From: an uncultured Collinsella sp.
Lineage (GTDB): Bacteria; Actinomycetota; Coriobacteriia; Coriobacteriales; Coriobacteriaceae
Assembly (NCBI GenBank): GCA_900545835.1
Contig: URBB01000121.1
Location: 1-5,404, forward strand
DNA: 5,404 bases
Direction: 5' to 3'
How positions within the stretch are numbered: position 1 is the stretch's first letter; each line of letters begins with the position of its first letter. The notes below the pieces were generated by a model that did not search any database, had not been told where the DNA came from, and saw only the letters and a list, made by a program, of their open reading frames with translations. Made by a program: the position numbers and the translations under genes. Positions 5,354 to 5,404 of the stretch are shown one piece after another.

Positions 5354-5404
5354 CTGTCTCTTATACACATCTGACGCTGCCGACGACGGAGAGAGTGTAG
5401 ATCT
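5354..5404. other. Untrimmed Illumina Nextera adapter (not genomic)
   Basis: CTGTCTCTTATACACATCT (5354-5372) is the Tn5 mosaic end in the orientation seen at read-through. It is followed by GACGCTGCCGACGA (5373-5386), the rest of the Nextera Read 1 adapter. Then comes an 8-base index CGGAGAGA (5387-5394), whose reverse complement TCTCTCCG matches Nextera XT i5 index S511 as I remember it. The last bases, GTGTAGATCT (5395-5404), are the start of the P5 flow-cell sequence in reverse complement. All segments are contiguous and in the right order. It is a library artefact at a contig end. It brings an in-frame stop (5363-5361) into the leuS frame. Confidence 0.98.

Noticed and set aside
5354..5372. 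Tn5 mosaic end as evidence for a real transposon insertion in leuS
   Set aside because: The bases that follow are Nextera adapter, index and P5 sequence, so it is library-made and not a natural mobile element.

Overview
The window is high-GC bacterial DNA carrying translation and transcription housekeeping genes. The gene set and protein sequences point to the Actinomycetota, most likely class Coriobacteriia (a Collinsella-like gut bacterium). That placement is inferred from recognised protein character and base composition, not from a database search. The right-hand 51 bases are not genomic: they are an untrimmed Illumina Nextera adapter, so the true sequence ends at about 5353, at a contig edge.

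Layout: (1) Bases 1-2143, minus strand, hold an operon with its own promoter, rimP > nusA > infB. infB is cut by the left edge. rimP and nusA are one base apart. nusA and infB are separated by 91 bases that hold two short perfect hairpins and no gene, although ylxR usually sits there in related phyla. (2) Bases 2037-2406 separate two divergent genes. They carry a good extended -10 promoter for rimP and, between that promoter and the rimP start, a complete intrinsic-terminator hairpin with a T-tract. The rest shows nothing clear. (3) Bases 2407-2979, plus strand, encode a small predicted lipoprotein of unknown function. (4) A 14-bp perfect hairpin at 3020-3057 separates it from the convergent leuS. 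(5) Bases 3084-5353, minus strand, encode leucyl-tRNA synthetase without its first ~95 residues.

How the genes work together: RimP matures the 30S subunit, NusA governs pausing, termination and antitermination, and IF2 delivers initiator tRNA, so the operon couples RNA polymerase control to ribosome supply. The leader terminator suggests readthrough control of the whole operon, plausibly by NusA itself. LeuRS supplies Leu-tRNA and is not part of the operon. I see no mobile element, CRISPR array or RNA gene, and no new multi-gene system. The best leads are the leader terminator and a Cys/His zinc-binding-like tail on NusA.
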